DNA of 64,000 nucleotides from the NCBI RefSeq assembly GCF_014190775.1, contig NZ_JACHVP010000001.1, positions 992,001 through 1,056,000 of the forward strand, read 5' to 3'. The translations under genes were made by a program, and so were the position numbers. A model generated the notes under the pieces. That model did no database searches and was not told the origin of the DNA. It worked only from the letters and a program-made list of their open reading frames with translations. Below, one piece after another: positions 35,034-45,205 of the stretch (within the stretch, counting starts at the first letter, position 1; each line of letters starts with the position of its first letter). Origin of the DNA: Leifsonia aquatica. GTDB lineage: Bacteria > Actinomycetota > Actinomycetes > Actinomycetales > Microbacteriaceae.

Positions 35034-35630
35034 ATGGCCGACCTGGGTATCCAGCCCAATGTTTTCGACAGACTGCTGAAGGACCGCATCATCTGGCTCG
35101 GGTCCGAGGTCCGGGACGAGAACGCGAACGAGATCGCCGCGAAGCTGCTGCTCCTGGCCGCAGAGGACCCGAAGCGCGACATCTACCTCTACATCAACTC
35201 GCCCGGCGGGTCAATCACGGCCGGCATGGCGATCTACGACACCATGCAGTTCGTGCCGAACGACATCGTCACCGTGGGCATCGGCATGGCGGCCTCGATG
35301 GGCCAGCTCCTGCTCACCGCGGGCACCAAGGGCAAGCGGTACATCACCCCCAACGCCCGCGTCCTGCTGCACCAGCCGCACGGCGGCTTCGGCGGCACCG
35401 CGAGCGACATCCAGACCCAGGCGCAGCTGATCCTCGACATGAAGAAGCGCCTCGCCGAGATCACCGCGTCGGCCACCGGCAAGTCCGTCGAGCAGATCAA
35501 CGCCGACGGTGACCGCGACCGCTGGTTCACCGCCCAGGAGGCGCTCGACTACGGCTTCGTCGACCACATCCGCGAGTCGGCGCTCGACGTCGCCGGCGGC
35601 GGCGGCACCGACCCGGACTCGAACAAGTAG
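35034..35630 (+). CDS. clpP1: ATP-dependent Clp protease proteolytic subunit 1
   Basis: One of the two ClpP subunits that in actinobacteria assemble into a mixed ClpP1P2 tetradecamer, usually essential. The 198 residues contain the complete triad S88 (GMAASMGQ), H113 (LLHQPHGG) and D162 (DRDRWFTA). It resembles mycobacterial ClpP1 in length and in the [19 protein letters not shown] segment. The clpP2 gene follows after 29 bp, and both are probably on one transcript. Confidence 0.95.
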   Translation: MADLGIQPNVFDRLLKDRIIWLGSEVRDENANEIAAKLLLLAAEDPKRDIYLYINSPGGSITAGMAIYDTMQFVPNDIVTVGIGMAASMGQLLLTAGTKGKRYITPNARVLLHQPHGGFGGTASDIQTQAQLILDMKKRLAEITASATGKSVEQINADGDRDRWFTAQEALDYGFVDHIRESALDVAGGGGTDPDSNK

Positions 35631-35659
35631 CGGACGCCGAAAGGACTAAGGACAACACA

Positions 35660-36343
35660 ATGAACATCCCCATGCTCGGCGGGGCCCCCACCGGCGGCCA
35701 GGCCCTCGGCGGCGTGCAGGCGCCCGGCTCCCGCTACATCCTGCCCAGCTTCGAGGAGCGCACGGCCTACGGCTACAAGCGCCAGGACCCGTACGCGAAG
35801 CTCTTCGAGGACCGCATCATCTTCCTCGGCGTGCAGGTGGACGACGCCTCCGCGGACGACATCATGGCCCAGCTCCTCGTGCTCGAGAGCCAGGACCCGG
35901 ACCGCGACATCGTCATGTACATCAACTCGCCCGGTGGCTCGTTCACCGCGATGACGGCGATCTACGACACGATGCAGTACATCCGCCCGCACATCCAGAC
36001 GGTCGTCCTCGGCCAGGCCGCCTCGGCCGCCGCGGTCCTCACCGCCGCCGGCACCCCCGGCAAGCGCCTCGCCCTGCCGAACGCCCGCATCCTGATCCAC
36101 CAGCCCGCCGTCGGCGAGGCCGGCCAGGGCCAGGCGTCCGACATCGAGATCCAGGCCCGCGAGATCCTGCGCATGCGCACGTGGCTCGAGGAGACGCTCT
36201 CGCGCCACTCGAACCGCTCGCAGGAGCAGGTCAACAAGGACATCGACCGCGACAAGATCCTCTCCGCGGACGAGGCCCTCGAGTACGGCCTGATCGACCA
36301 GGTGCTCACCAGCCGCAAGACGCTGCCGGCACTGGTCAAGTAA
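35660..36343 (+). CDS. clpP2: ATP-dependent Clp protease proteolytic subunit 2
   Basis: The second ClpP subunit, 227 residues. The N-terminus has a Gly-rich leader before SRYILPSFEERTAYG, as in mycobacterial ClpP2. The triad is S122 (LGQAASAAAV), H147 (LIHQPAVG) and D198 (DRDK). In mycobacteria the ClpX or ClpC unfoldase docks on ClpP2. AAGGACTAAGG precedes the ATG. A terminator follows, so clpX may have its own promoter. Confidence 0.95.
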   Translation: MNIPMLGGAPTGGQALGGVQAPGSRYILPSFEERTAYGYKRQDPYAKLFEDRIIFLGVQVDDASADDIMAQLLVLESQDPDRDIVMYINSPGGSFTAMTAIYDTMQYIRPHIQTVVLGQAASAAAVLTAAGTPGKRLALPNARILIHQPAVGEAGQGQASDIEIQAREILRMRTWLEETLSRHSNRSQEQVNKDIDRDKILSADEALEYGLIDQVLTSRKTLPALVK

Positions 36344-36357
36344 GCAGCTCCACGCCG

Positions 36358-36392
36358 AGGGGCGGGACGGTCGCATCGACCGCCCCGCCCTT
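36358..36392 (+). terminator. Terminator between clpP2 and clpX
   Basis: A 16-bp stem with two non-Watson-Crick positions, AGGGGCGGGACGGTCG with CGACCGCCCCGCCCTT, on a CAT loop, then TCTG. It begins 15 bp after the clpP2 stop and would separate clpX from clpP1P2. Confidence 0.75.
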
Positions 36393-36538
36393 CTGCGTCT
36401 CGGCGGCCGGATCTGCACCGCGCTGTCTGCTCTGGGCAGAAGCCCGTGTGACGTTATCGACCCGCCGGTGCGCACCATTGTCGCCCGCACAGGTTAGGCT
36501 CGTTGAGAAGACACCCGTGTAGTGGGAGGGGACGAGGG

Positions 36539-37813
<1,275 letters not shown>

Positions 37814-37831
37814 CCGGCTCCCTCCGGTCGC

Positions 37832-39139
37832 TCACGCCTCCGGGCGGAGCGTCGGAGCGGTGAGTCCGTCGGCGCTGACGCGCGGTCGGATGAGCCACTG
37901 GGGCGAGCGCGTCACGACCAGCCACGCCGGCAGGATGGCCAGGCACAGGATCGGCAGCACGGCCACGCTCTGCGTCACGGCCAGCGCGACGAAGATCGCG
38001 ATCCAGCCGTCCCGCGCGACGGCGACCGTCATCCCGAGCACCCCCGCGGCCACGGCGACGGCGAGCGGGATGCCCGGCACGAGGGCCGCGGCGAGCAGTC
38101 CGATCGCCGCCCCGATGAACACGGCCGGGAACACGCGACCCCCGCGGAACCCGGCGCTGGCCGCGACGAGCAGGGCTGCGATCTTCACGACCACGATCAC
38201 CACGAGCTGCACCGCCGAATAGTCGGCCCGGTCGTGGATCAGCTCGCCCATCTGCTCCAGCCCCTTGAACAGCGTGAGCGGGCCGCCGATGACCCCGAGG
38301 ACGCCGAGCACGACGCCACCGGCGAGGGAGACGAGAAGCGGGTTCCGGAGGCTGTGGAACGCGCGATGCACGGCCGGGAAGGCCGTGGCACCCAGCACCC
38401 CGAGCAGCGCCGCCGCCGTCGCGATCACGAGAGCCGAGATGACGTCCGGCCAGTGCACGTCGGTGTAGGCCGGCAGCGGCACGCCGAACTGCGGGTGCGA
38501 GAGCAGGACCATCGTCTCGGAGCCCGCTGCAGCGGCGACGAGGGGGAGGAACAGTCGATCCCAGAGGGCCCCGCCTCCGGGCGCGGCCGCGACGATCCCG
38601 GTGAAGACGAGCGCGGCGGCGACGGGGGTGCCGAACATCGCTCCGATGGTGGCCGAGGCGGCCATCAGGAGCACCAGCTGTGCGGGCACCCGCTTCCAGA
38701 GCCGCAGGACCAGCGCGACCAGCAGGCTCGCGTTGATGGCGATGATCGGGTTCTCCGGCCCGAGGCTGACGCCGCCGGCGAGCCCGAGCACCGCTGCCAG
38801 CGCGAGGGACGGCACGACCGCGGGCGGGAGCGGCGTCGTGACCAGCTCGGTCGTGGCGGAGTCGGGGCCGGCATGGCCGGGGAGCAGCCAGACGACGAGC
38901 CCCACCGCGGCGCCGGTGACCGTGAGCACCAGGAAGATCCACCATCCGGACGCCCCATCGACACCGATCGCGCCGGGCAGCGCCGTCCACACGGCCTTCT
39001 GCAGCAGGTCGGCGACCTCGTCGAGCAGCCACAGGGAGAGCGCGGAGAGCACCCCGATGAGGAGGGCCGGGATGCTGAGGAGCAGCAGCATACGGACCGT
39101 GGGTGCCGGCATCGGGCGCTCCGGACCGGCTGCGCTCAT
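37832..39139 (-). CDS. CLC-family chloride channel or transporter
   Basis: A 435-residue integral membrane protein with 10-12 predicted helices. CLC selectivity-filter segments are [11 protein letters not shown] (the G-x-x-G-P-E form of the second signature) and [15 protein letters not shown] (GGxFxP signature). The Glu in GPEN may be the gating residue although its spacing differs from GKEGP of EcClC. No CBS domains are present. Its ribosome site (AAGGGGG) lies in the arm of a 16-bp hairpin that also follows dcp, so termination or translation may be controlled there. Confidence 0.88.
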   Translation of the reverse strand: MSAAGPERPMPAPTVRMLLLLSIPALLIGVLSALSLWLLDEVADLLQKAVWTALPGAIGVDGASGWWIFLVLTVTGAAVGLVVWLLPGHAGPDSATTELVTTPLPPAVVPSLALAAVLGLAGGVSLGPENPIIAINASLLVALVLRLWKRVPAQLVLLMAASATIGAMFGTPVAAALVFTGIVAAAPGGGALWDRLFLPLVAAAAGSETMVLLSHPQFGVPLPAYTDVHWPDVISALVIATAAALLGVLGATAFPAVHRAFHSLRNPLLVSLAGGVVLGVLGVIGGPLTLFKGLEQMGELIHDRADYSAVQLVVIVVVKIAALLVAASAGFRGGRVFPAVFIGAAIGLLAAALVPGIPLAVAVAAGVLGMTVAVARDGWIAIFVALAVTQSVAVLPILCLAILPAWLVVTRSPQWLIRPRVSADGLTAPTLRPEA

Positions 39140-39141
39140 GG

Positions 39142-39197
39142 AGCCCCCTTCCCGCGGAGTCTGCGCCCAGGCTAGGGCCAGCCGCGGGAAGGGGGCT
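39142..39197 (-). terminator. 16-bp hairpin between dcp and the CLC gene that covers the CLC ribosome site
   Basis: The arms AGCCCCCTTCCCGCGG (39142-39157) and CCGCGGGAAGGGGGCT (39182-39197) pair perfectly around a 24-nt loop. On the minus strand it follows dcp and includes the CLC Shine-Dalgarno, so it may end dcp transcription or hide the CLC start. Confidence 0.65.
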
Positions 39198-39205
39198 AGT
39201 ACCGA

Positions 39206-39239
39206 TGGAGAGCGGAGCCCGGTGGAGAGCGGAGCCCGG
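39206..39239. repeat. 17-bp tandem duplication
   Basis: TGGAGAGCGGAGCCCGG occurs twice in direct succession, immediately after the dcp stop codon. It has no coding role and is probably a slippage product. Confidence 0.85.
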
Positions 39240-41276
39240 CTAGCCGCCGAGACCGCGCCGTTTCAGCAGCGGCTCGATGACCGCGTCGCGCCCGCGGAAG
39301 TCGCGGTAGGCCTCCAGCGGGTCCTTCGAACCGCCGACGCCGAGCAGGCGCGAACGGAAGCGGTCGCCGTTGGCGCGGCTGAGCCCGCCGTTCTCCTTGA
39401 ACCACTCCACCGTGTCGGCGTCGAGCACCTCGCTCCAGATGTACGAGTAGTAGCCCGCGTCGTAGCCGCCCGAGAAAGTGTGCGCGAAGTACGTGCTCGC
39501 ATAGCGCGGCGGGATCGCCGGTGCATCGAGCCCGACGTCCGCGAGTGCTTTGGCCTCGAAGGCGGCGACGTCCTCCACGGTGTCATCGGCGGTGATGGCG
39601 TGCCAGGCCTGGTCGAGCAGAGCGGCGGCGAGGTACTCGCTGGTCGCGAAGCCCTCGTTGAACGACTCGGAGGCGTGGAGGCGGTCGACCAGCTCCTGCG
39701 GCATCCGCTCGCCCGTCACGTGGTGCACGGCGTAGTTCTCGACGATCTCGGGCCAGAGCATCCACATCTCGTTGACCTGGCTCGGGAACTCCACGAAGTC
39801 GCGGAACACGTTGGTGCCGGCGAACTTGGGGTAGGTCACGTGGGCGAAGAGCCCGTGCAGCGCATGGCCGAACTCGTGGAAGAGCGTGTTCGTCTCGTCG
39901 TAGGTCAGGAGGGTTGGCTCGCCCGCCGCGGGCTTCGGCACGTTGAGGTTGTTGACCACGACCGTCGGCGTGCCGAGCAGCTCGGACTGCGAGATGAGCG
40001 GGTTCATCCACGCCCCTCCGCGCTTGGAGTCGCGGGTGTAGAGGTCGAGGATGTAGAGACCGAGCTCGCTGCCGTCCTCGTTGCGCACCTCGAAGACGCG
40101 CGCCTCCGGGTGGTAGGCGACGAGGTCGGGTCGCTCCTCGAACGTGATGCCGTACAGGCTGGTCGCGGCGTGGAAGACGCCGTCGTGCAGCACGCGCTCG
40201 GCCTCGAAGTAGGGGCGCATGGCGGCGAAGTCGACGTCGTACTTCTCCTGCCGCACCGCGTCGGTGAGGTGCGCCCAGTCCCAGCTCTGCACGGAGTCGC
40301 CCTCGGGGAGCCGTCGTTCGAGGTCGTCCTGCTCGGCCCGGGCGTTGCGGGCGGCGGGAGGGGCGAGCCGGCCGAGCATGTCGGCGACCGCCTGCGGGGT
40401 GCGGGCCGTCTGGTCGGCGGTCACGAAGGCGGCGTGGGTGTCGAAGCCGAGCAGGCGCGCACGCTCGGCCCGCAGCCGGGTGATCTCGAGCACCAGTGCG
40501 CGGTTGTCGTTGTCGCCCCCGCGGATGCCGCGCGAGCGGGAGGCCGTCATGATCCGCTCCCGCACGTCGCGGCGGGTGAGCGAGGCGAGCCACGGGTGAC
40601 CGGTCGGGAGCACGAGGGAGACGACGTACTTGCCGTCCAGTCCGCGCTCGCGCGCGGCCTCGGCCGCGGCCGAGATCTCACCCTCGCCGAGGCCGTCCAG
40701 CTCGTCGGTCGAGTCGAGCACGACCGCGAGGTCGTTCGTGTCGGCGAGCAGGTTCTTCTCGAACCGGGTCGTCAGGGTCGAGAGGCGCTGGTTGTACTCG
40801 CGCAGGCGTTCCTTGTCGGCGTCATCGAGGCCGGCCCCGGCGAGAGTGAACTCGGTGTGATACCGCTCGACGAGGTAGCGGGACTCCGCATCCAGGCCGA
40901 GGTCGTCGAGCTGGTCATGGACGGCGGCGATGCGGGCGTACAGCGCCGGGTTCAGCAGGATGGCGTCCTGGTGGGCCGCGAGCTGCGGCGCGATCTCCTC
41001 TTCGAGCGCGTTGGTGAAGTCCGTGCTGTCGGAGGAGCTCTTGTTGAAGAAGACTTCGGCGACGCGCTGGAGCACGCCTCCCGAGCGCTCCAACGGCAGG
41101 AACGTGTTCTCGAAGGTCGCCGGCTCGGGGGAGGCCGTGACGGCCTCGACCTCGGCGAGCTGCTCCGCGAATCCGCGCTCGAAGGCGGGGCGGTAGTGCT
41201 CGTCCCGGATCTCGGCGAACGGCGGCAGTTGGTAGGGGAGGGCGCTGGGGGAGAAGAACGGATTCGTGTCTGCCAT
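39240..41276 (-). CDS. dcp: M3-family peptidyl-dipeptidase
   Basis: A 678-residue cytoplasmic zinc peptidase of the thimet oligopeptidase group that removes C-terminal dipeptides or cleaves short peptides. The zinc motif is FHEFGHALHG at about 465-474 with the third ligand about 25 residues later (DFVEFPSQVNE). The opening NPFFSPSALPYQLPPFAEIRDEHYRPAFERG (part) and the closing AYRDFRGRDAVIEPLLKRRG are typical of Dcp. It is divergent from a methyltransferase gene across 75 bp. Confidence 0.94.
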   Translation of the reverse strand: MADTNPFFSPSALPYQLPPFAEIRDEHYRPAFERGFAEQLAEVEAVTASPEPATFENTFLPLERSGGVLQRVAEVFFNKSSSDSTDFTNALEEEIAPQLAAHQDAILLNPALYARIAAVHDQLDDLGLDAESRYLVERYHTEFTLAGAGLDDADKERLREYNQRLSTLTTRFEKNLLADTNDLAVVLDSTDELDGLGEGEISAAAEAARERGLDGKYVVSLVLPTGHPWLASLTRRDVRERIMTASRSRGIRGGDNDNRALVLEITRLRAERARLLGFDTHAAFVTADQTARTPQAVADMLGRLAPPAARNARAEQDDLERRLPEGDSVQSWDWAHLTDAVRQEKYDVDFAAMRPYFEAERVLHDGVFHAATSLYGITFEERPDLVAYHPEARVFEVRNEDGSELGLYILDLYTRDSKRGGAWMNPLISQSELLGTPTVVVNNLNVPKPAAGEPTLLTYDETNTLFHEFGHALHGLFAHVTYPKFAGTNVFRDFVEFPSQVNEMWMLWPEIVENYAVHHVTGERMPQELVDRLHASESFNEGFATSEYLAAALLDQAWHAITADDTVEDVAAFEAKALADVGLDAPAIPPRYASTYFAHTFSGGYDAGYYSYIWSEVLDADTVEWFKENGGLSRANGDRFRSRLLGVGGSKDPLEAYRDFRGRDAVIEPLLKRRGLGG

Positions 41277-41351
41277 CAGTCCAGCCTACGGCCAGCGGAC
41301 GTCCATGTAACGTGGCGCGGAGGCCTCCGCCGCCGTGCATACGATGTCAGC

Positions 41352-42158
41352 ATGGACGCTCAGCAACGCTACACACACGGTCATCACGAGAGCGTGCTCC
41401 GGTCGCACGAGTGGCGGACGCTGGAGAACTCCGGCGCCTATTTCGCGTCGCTGCTGCATCCCGGAGCGGCTGTGCTGGACGTGGGCAGCGGTCCCGGCAC
41501 GATCACGTTCGACATCGCCGCCCGCGTCGCACCCGGGCCGGTGGTCGGGATCGACGCGAGCGCGGACATCGTGGAGCACGCCACACGGTCGGCCGCCGAG
41601 CGCGGTGTGGAGAACGTCACGTTCTCGGTCGGCGACGCCTACGCGCTGGAGTTCCCGGACGCGACATTCGATGTCGTCCACGCGCACCAGGTGCTGCAGC
41701 ACATGGGGGATCCGGTGGCCGTGCTCCGCGAGCTGCGGCGGGTGACGAAGCCCGGGGGACACGTGGTCGCTCGGGACGTCGACTGGGGCGGGACCATGTG
41801 GGCGCCCCAGCTGCCCGGCCTGAGCGCGTGGATGCGCGTGAACCAGGCCGTTCAGCGGGCGAACCACGGCGAGCCGTACGCGGGTCGGTTGCTGCGAGGA
41901 TGGGCGCTCGAGGCGGGCTTCGAGGAGGTGAGCAGCTCGGCGTCGATCTGGTGCTTCGCGTCGGCGGACGACCGGCGATGGTGGGGAGAGTCCTGGAGCG
42001 TCCGGGTCGTGGACTCCGACTTCGCCCGCCATGCTCTCGATCACGGCATCGCGAGCAGTGCCGAACTGGACGAGATCGCCGCCGCGTGGCTGGAGTGGGT
42101 GCGGACGCCGTCGGGCTGGTACGGCATGCCCCACGGGGAGATCGTGGCCCGCGTCTGA
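41352..42158 (+). CDS. SAM-dependent class I methyltransferase
   Basis: A 268-residue cytoplasmic enzyme. The SAM-binding motif I is VLDVGSGPGTITFDIA at about 36-51, motif II the acidic GIDAS, and motif III FDVVHAHQVLQHMGDP. The type resembles UbiE/MenG-like and arsenite-like small-molecule methyltransferases, but the substrate-binding cap (WMRVNQAVQRANHGEPYAGR) gives no clue to substrate. It is divergent from dcp, and the downstream ArsR operon has its own promoter array, so it is probably transcribed alone. Confidence 0.88.
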   Translation: MDAQQRYTHGHHESVLRSHEWRTLENSGAYFASLLHPGAAVLDVGSGPGTITFDIAARVAPGPVVGIDASADIVEHATRSAAERGVENVTFSVGDAYALEFPDATFDVVHAHQVLQHMGDPVAVLRELRRVTKPGGHVVARDVDWGGTMWAPQLPGLSAWMRVNQAVQRANHGEPYAGRLLRGWALEAGFEEVSSSASIWCFASADDRRWWGESWSVRVVDSDFARHALDHGIASSAELDEIAAAWLEWVRTPSGWYGMPHGEIVARV

Positions 42159-42185
42159 CGTCGGCGGTGTGCGGGGGTGGGCCCA

Positions 42186-42250
42186 TTGCAAAGAAGTAGT
42201 TGCAAAGAAGCAATTGCAAAGAAGTAGTTGCAAAGAAGTCTTTGCGATTG
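42186..42250 (+). repeat. 14-bp tandem operator-like array (four units plus a degenerate fifth)
   Basis: Units TTGCAAAGAAGTAG, TTGCAAAGAAGCAA, TTGCAAAGAAGTAG and TTGCAAAGAAGTCT follow each other at 42186-42241, then TTGCGATTG begins a fifth. The first 11 bases are identical in all four. The array is AT-rich in a 70% GC region and lies between the methyltransferase stop and the ArsR gene; the fourth unit overlaps the -35. This is what a multi-site operator for the ArsR protein would look like. Confidence 0.9.
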
Positions 42251-42256
42251 TATTCT
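42228..42256 (+). promoter_or_regulatory. Promoter of the ArsR-MFS operon, apparently leaderless
   Basis: TTGCAA (42228-42233) and TATTCT (42251-42256) are separated by exactly 17 bp. The ATG at 42263 begins 6 nt after the -10, so transcription should start at the ATG itself. No Shine-Dalgarno is present, which agrees with a leaderless message. The -35 is the start of repeat unit 4. Confidence 0.75.
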
Positions 42257-42262
42257 CGTCAC

Positions 42263-42901
42263 ATGTCCACCGATGAAGAGCGCGAGTCGACCCCGGCCGA
42301 GCAGAAGCCGCCGGCGATCTCGCACCCCATGCACGACGCCCTCGGGATGGAGGCGCTGCGTGCGCTCGCCCATCCGCTGCGCGTCGAGATCATGAACGAG
42401 CTGTCCGACTTCGGACCGGCGACGGCCAGCGGCCTCGCCGAGCGCCTGGGGGAGTCGAGCGGCTCCACGAGCTACCACCTGCGCCAGCTCGCCAAGCACA
42501 ACATCATCGTCGAGGACGCGGAGCGCGGCTCCGGTCGCGAGCGCTGGTGGCGTATGGCTCCCGGCGGCGTCACCATCGGCTCTCTCGAGACGCTGGCCAC
42601 GCCGGCCGGCCGCGAGGCCAACGAGCTCATCTCCCGCGAGTGGCAGCAGAACAACGAGCGCCGCCTCACCGCCTTCGTGCGCCGCGGCCTCGACGTGTAC
42701 GGCGCCGAGTGGATGCAGGCGAGCACGCTCTCCACCTCGCACCTCGAGCTCACGATCGACCAGCTCGCCGAGTTCGGCCGCGAGTACTACGCGCTGCAGG
42801 ATCGGTTGAAGGAGAAGTGGAAGACCCAGGACACCGAGGGGCGCAAGCGCGTCCAGGTGCAGTTCAACGCGTTCCCGCTGGTGGAGGCCAGCGAGCGATG
42901 A
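42263..42901 (+). CDS. ArsR-like winged-helix regulator
   Basis: A 212-residue regulator. The winged helix (about 25-95) reads ALRALAHPLRVEIMNELSDFG, then the recognition region AERLGESSGSTSYHLRQLAKH and the wing IVEDAERGSGRERWWRMA. The C-terminal part is a long helical region (from EANELISREWQQNNERRL) of the type that forms dimers. No metal-binding Cys motif is seen, so it is unlikely to be an arsenic or zinc sensor. Its stop overlaps the MFS start by 4 nt, and the tandem array before it is the likely autoregulatory site. Confidence 0.9.
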   Translation: MSTDEERESTPAEQKPPAISHPMHDALGMEALRALAHPLRVEIMNELSDFGPATASGLAERLGESSGSTSYHLRQLAKHNIIVEDAERGSGRERWWRMAPGGVTIGSLETLATPAGREANELISREWQQNNERRLTAFVRRGLDVYGAEWMQASTLSTSHLELTIDQLAEFGREYYALQDRLKEKWKTQDTEGRKRVQVQFNAFPLVEASER

Positions 42902-44196
42902 CCGCCGCGCCCGAGCCGCGCGTGCGCCGGTCGCCGATGGGGGCCGGGTTCAACCGCCTGTGGACCGCCGCCATCGCCAGCAACCTCGCCGACGGCATCG
43001 GGCGCACGGCGGTCCCGCTCATCGCCACCACCCTGACACGCGACCCCGCCCTGATCGCGGGTGTCACGGCCGTGACGTTCCTGCCGTGGCTGCTGTTCGG
43101 CATCCCGGCTGGCATGCTGCTCGACCGGGTCGACCGCCGCATCGCGATGGCGGTCGCCAACAGCCTGCGGTTCGCCGTGGCCGCACTGCTCGCGGCGCTG
43201 ATCTCCGCGGACGCGCTCACCATCTGGTGGCTGTACGCCTGCGTGCTGCTCTTCGGCCTCGGGGAGACGGTGTTCGACAACGCGACCACGACGGTCGTGC
43301 CGAGTCTCGTCGGCCGCGATCAGCTCGACCGGGCGAACGGCAGGATGCAGTCGGCCGAGATCGTCGTGCAGAACTTCGTCGCCACACCGATCGCGGGTTT
43401 CCTGTTCGCGGTGGCGCTCGTGCTGCCCGTCTGGCTCACCGGGTCCGGCTTCCTCATCGCGGGCCTGCTCGCGCTGACCATCCCGGTCGCCGCCGCCCGG
43501 GCGCATGTGCAGGCGACGGAGGCCGAGCTCGCGTCCGGAGCGGCGGTCGCCCGGCCCGGGATGGGCGCGGTCGTCCGCTTCCTCACGGGGCACCGCTTCC
43601 TCCGCAAGATGATCATCCTGACGTCGCTCACCGCGTCGGCCCTGGCCTTTGCACAGGGGAGCGTCGTGCTCCTGCTCCTGCAGACGTTCTCGGTGCCCGA
43701 GGCGCTGATCGGCGTCGTGACCGCCGGCGTGGGCGTCGGGGCGCTCGTGGGCGCTCTCATCTCGAGCGCGCTCGTCGCGCGTTTCGGCCGCGGACGGATC
43801 ATGTTCTGGTCCATCCTCGTCAGCGGCATCGGGATCCTCGGGGTCGGCGTCACGGCCAACGTCGTCGTCGCCATCCTCAGCTACGCGGTGGGCGCCTTCG
43901 GCGTCGCCGTCTGGAACGTGCCCTGGGGTGCGCTCCGCCAAGTCCTCATCCCGGGCGACATGCTCGGCCGTGCGATGGGGATCGTCCGCACGATCGGCTG
44001 GGGGCTCACCCCGATCGCCACCGTGCTCGGCGGGTTCGTCGCCCGCATCGACCTCCGGCTGCCGTTCGTCATCGGCGGCGGCGCGGTGGTCGTCCTCACC
44101 CTCCTGTGCACGCGCCTCCTGTTCAGCGCCCGCACCTACGACGCCGGCGCCACGGAGCCCGCGCCCCAGCCCGTCCCGGAAGGATCCGCCTCATGA
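42898..44196 (+). CDS. MFS transporter, drug-exporter type
   Basis: A 432-residue membrane protein with 12 predicted helices. The loop after helix 2 reads IPAGMLLDRVDRR, MFS motif A, and FGLGETVFDNATTTVVPSLV lies in helix 4. It belongs to the same broad exporter group as the MFS gene at 2858 but is not a close copy. It overlaps the ArsR gene by 4 nt and the following small gene by 4 nt, so all three are translated together. A likely role is export of the compound sensed by the regulator; macrolides are common substrates of similar pairs, but this is inference. Confidence 0.9.
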   Translation: MTAAPEPRVRRSPMGAGFNRLWTAAIASNLADGIGRTAVPLIATTLTRDPALIAGVTAVTFLPWLLFGIPAGMLLDRVDRRIAMAVANSLRFAVAALLAALISADALTIWWLYACVLLFGLGETVFDNATTTVVPSLVGRDQLDRANGRMQSAEIVVQNFVATPIAGFLFAVALVLPVWLTGSGFLIAGLLALTIPVAAARAHVQATEAELASGAAVARPGMGAVVRFLTGHRFLRKMIILTSLTASALAFAQGSVVLLLLQTFSVPEALIGVVTAGVGVGALVGALISSALVARFGRGRIMFWSILVSGIGILGVGVTANVVVAILSYAVGAFGVAVWNVPWGALRQVLIPGDMLGRAMGIVRTIGWGLTPIATVLGGFVARIDLRLPFVIGGGAVVVLTLLCTRLLFSARTYDAGATEPAPQPVPEGSAS

Positions 44197-44381
44197 CCAC
44201 CGTTTATGTGCTCCCGGCCCACCGATCGTGGACCCACCGCACCGCACTCCGCATCGGAGCCGCTCTGACCGCCTGGGGCGCACGCCCCGTCCGCCGCTCG
44301 TCGCACCACGCCGAGCGCGTCGATCTCGTCGAGGCCACGCGCGACAGCGCCGCGCGCCTCCTCCCGCAGCTCCCGCGCTAG
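44193..44381 (+). CDS. Small basic protein coupled to the MFS gene
   Basis: A 62-residue Arg/His-rich protein, MTTVYVLPAHRSWTHRTALR at its start, predicted soluble and helical. It overlaps the MFS stop by 4 nt (ATGA) and has AAGGA 9 nt upstream, so it is probably translated. No domain is recognised. Its fixed position in the operon suggests an accessory role to the transporter. Confidence 0.6.
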   Translation: MTTVYVLPAHRSWTHRTALRIGAALTAWGARPVRRSSHHAERVDLVEATRDSAARLLPQLPR

Positions 44382-44411
44382 CCGATGCCGACGAGGGAGG
44401 CGGAGGTCGCG

Positions 44412-44678
44412 TCAGACCTCGTCGTAGTCGGTGGCCTGCTGCTCGACCGGCTGCGTGATCGTGGCGGAGTCCTCCTGCGGGTTGTACCGCACGACGGTGC
44501 CGTCATCCAGCTCGACGACCGGGCGGCCCTCCAGCCAGGTGAGCGTCCAGCGCCAGCCCTCGGTCGCCACATCCGTGGCCACGAGCTCCTCCTCGACGGT
44601 CGACACCGCATAGGTGACGACCTCGGGCAGGTTCTCGGGCGGGGTCGCTCCGACCGCCCACCGGGTACCGAGCTGCAT
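44412..44678 (-). CDS. Conserved small protein of unknown function
   Basis: An 88-residue acidic protein, MQLGTRWAVGATPPENLPEV at its start, with an apparent beta-rich core (TEGWRWTLTWLEGRPVVELDDGTVVRYN, part). It has no signal peptide or membrane helix. The start overlaps the upstream GNAT stop (ATGA), making it the last gene of the valS run. I do not recognise a family. Confidence 0.7.
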   Translation of the reverse strand: MQLGTRWAVGATPPENLPEVVTYAVSTVEEELVATDVATEGWRWTLTWLEGRPVVELDDGTVVRYNPQEDSATITQPVEQQATDYDEV

Positions 44679-45133
44679 CAGCTCTGACCGGCCAGATCGA
44701 TCTCGTACGTCACCCACGAGGTGCGGGAGGCGACGGCGTCGTAGACGCGCTGGGCGTTCGTGTTGTCCTGGGCGGTGATCCACTGGACCACGCCGAGCCG
44801 GCGTTCCACGGCCAGCGAACGCACGTGATCGATCAGCGTGCGGCCGATGCCCGAACCGCGCTCGCTCTCCAGGACGAACAGGTCGTCGAGGAAGAGTCCG
44901 CGGTCGCCTTCCAGCGGCCGCGCGAACTCCCGTACGTGCGCCAGGCCCACGATGCGGTCGCCGTCGACGGCGACGAAGCCCTGCTCCTCGTGCTCGGGAG
45001 CCGTGAGCCACGACCAGAGCACGAGCGCCCTCTGGTCGGTCAGCTCGGTCTCGTAGAACTCCGCGTACTTCGAATACAGCTCAAGCCAGGCAAAGAAATC
45101 TCCGTCCCTGACCGGTCGGACCTCGATCGTCAT
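44678..45133 (-). CDS. GNAT-family N-acetyltransferase (copy 2)
   Basis: A 151-residue acetyltransferase. The acetyl-CoA motif A is ESERGSGIGRTLIDHV (R-x-x-G-x-G/A pattern), preceded by GLFLDDLFV, with WITAQDNTNAQRVYDAVA as motif B. The substrate is unknown. It is a paralog of the next GNAT gene upstream: both share ALVLWSW/ALLVWSW, the FxDDLFV segment and the AxRxYDAVA end, so they arose by tandem duplication. The gap between them is 72 bp. Confidence 0.9.
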   Translation of the reverse strand: MTIEVRPVRDGDFFAWLELYSKYAEFYETELTDQRALVLWSWLTAPEHEEQGFVAVDGDRIVGLAHVREFARPLEGDRGLFLDDLFVLESERGSGIGRTLIDHVRSLAVERRLGVVQWITAQDNTNAQRVYDAVASRTSWVTYEIDLAGQS

Positions 45134-45205
45134 GGGTTACTCCCTTCGCCTTCCCCGCACGGCCACGCGAGCCGTCTGCGTGTTCCGACCATATCCCGAT
45201 CCTGA

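Noticed and set aside
38601-42158. A 1185-codon open frame on the plus strand
   Set aside because: Most of it is antisense to the CLC and dcp genes, a usual effect of high GC at third positions. Only its end, from 41352, is the methyltransferase gene.
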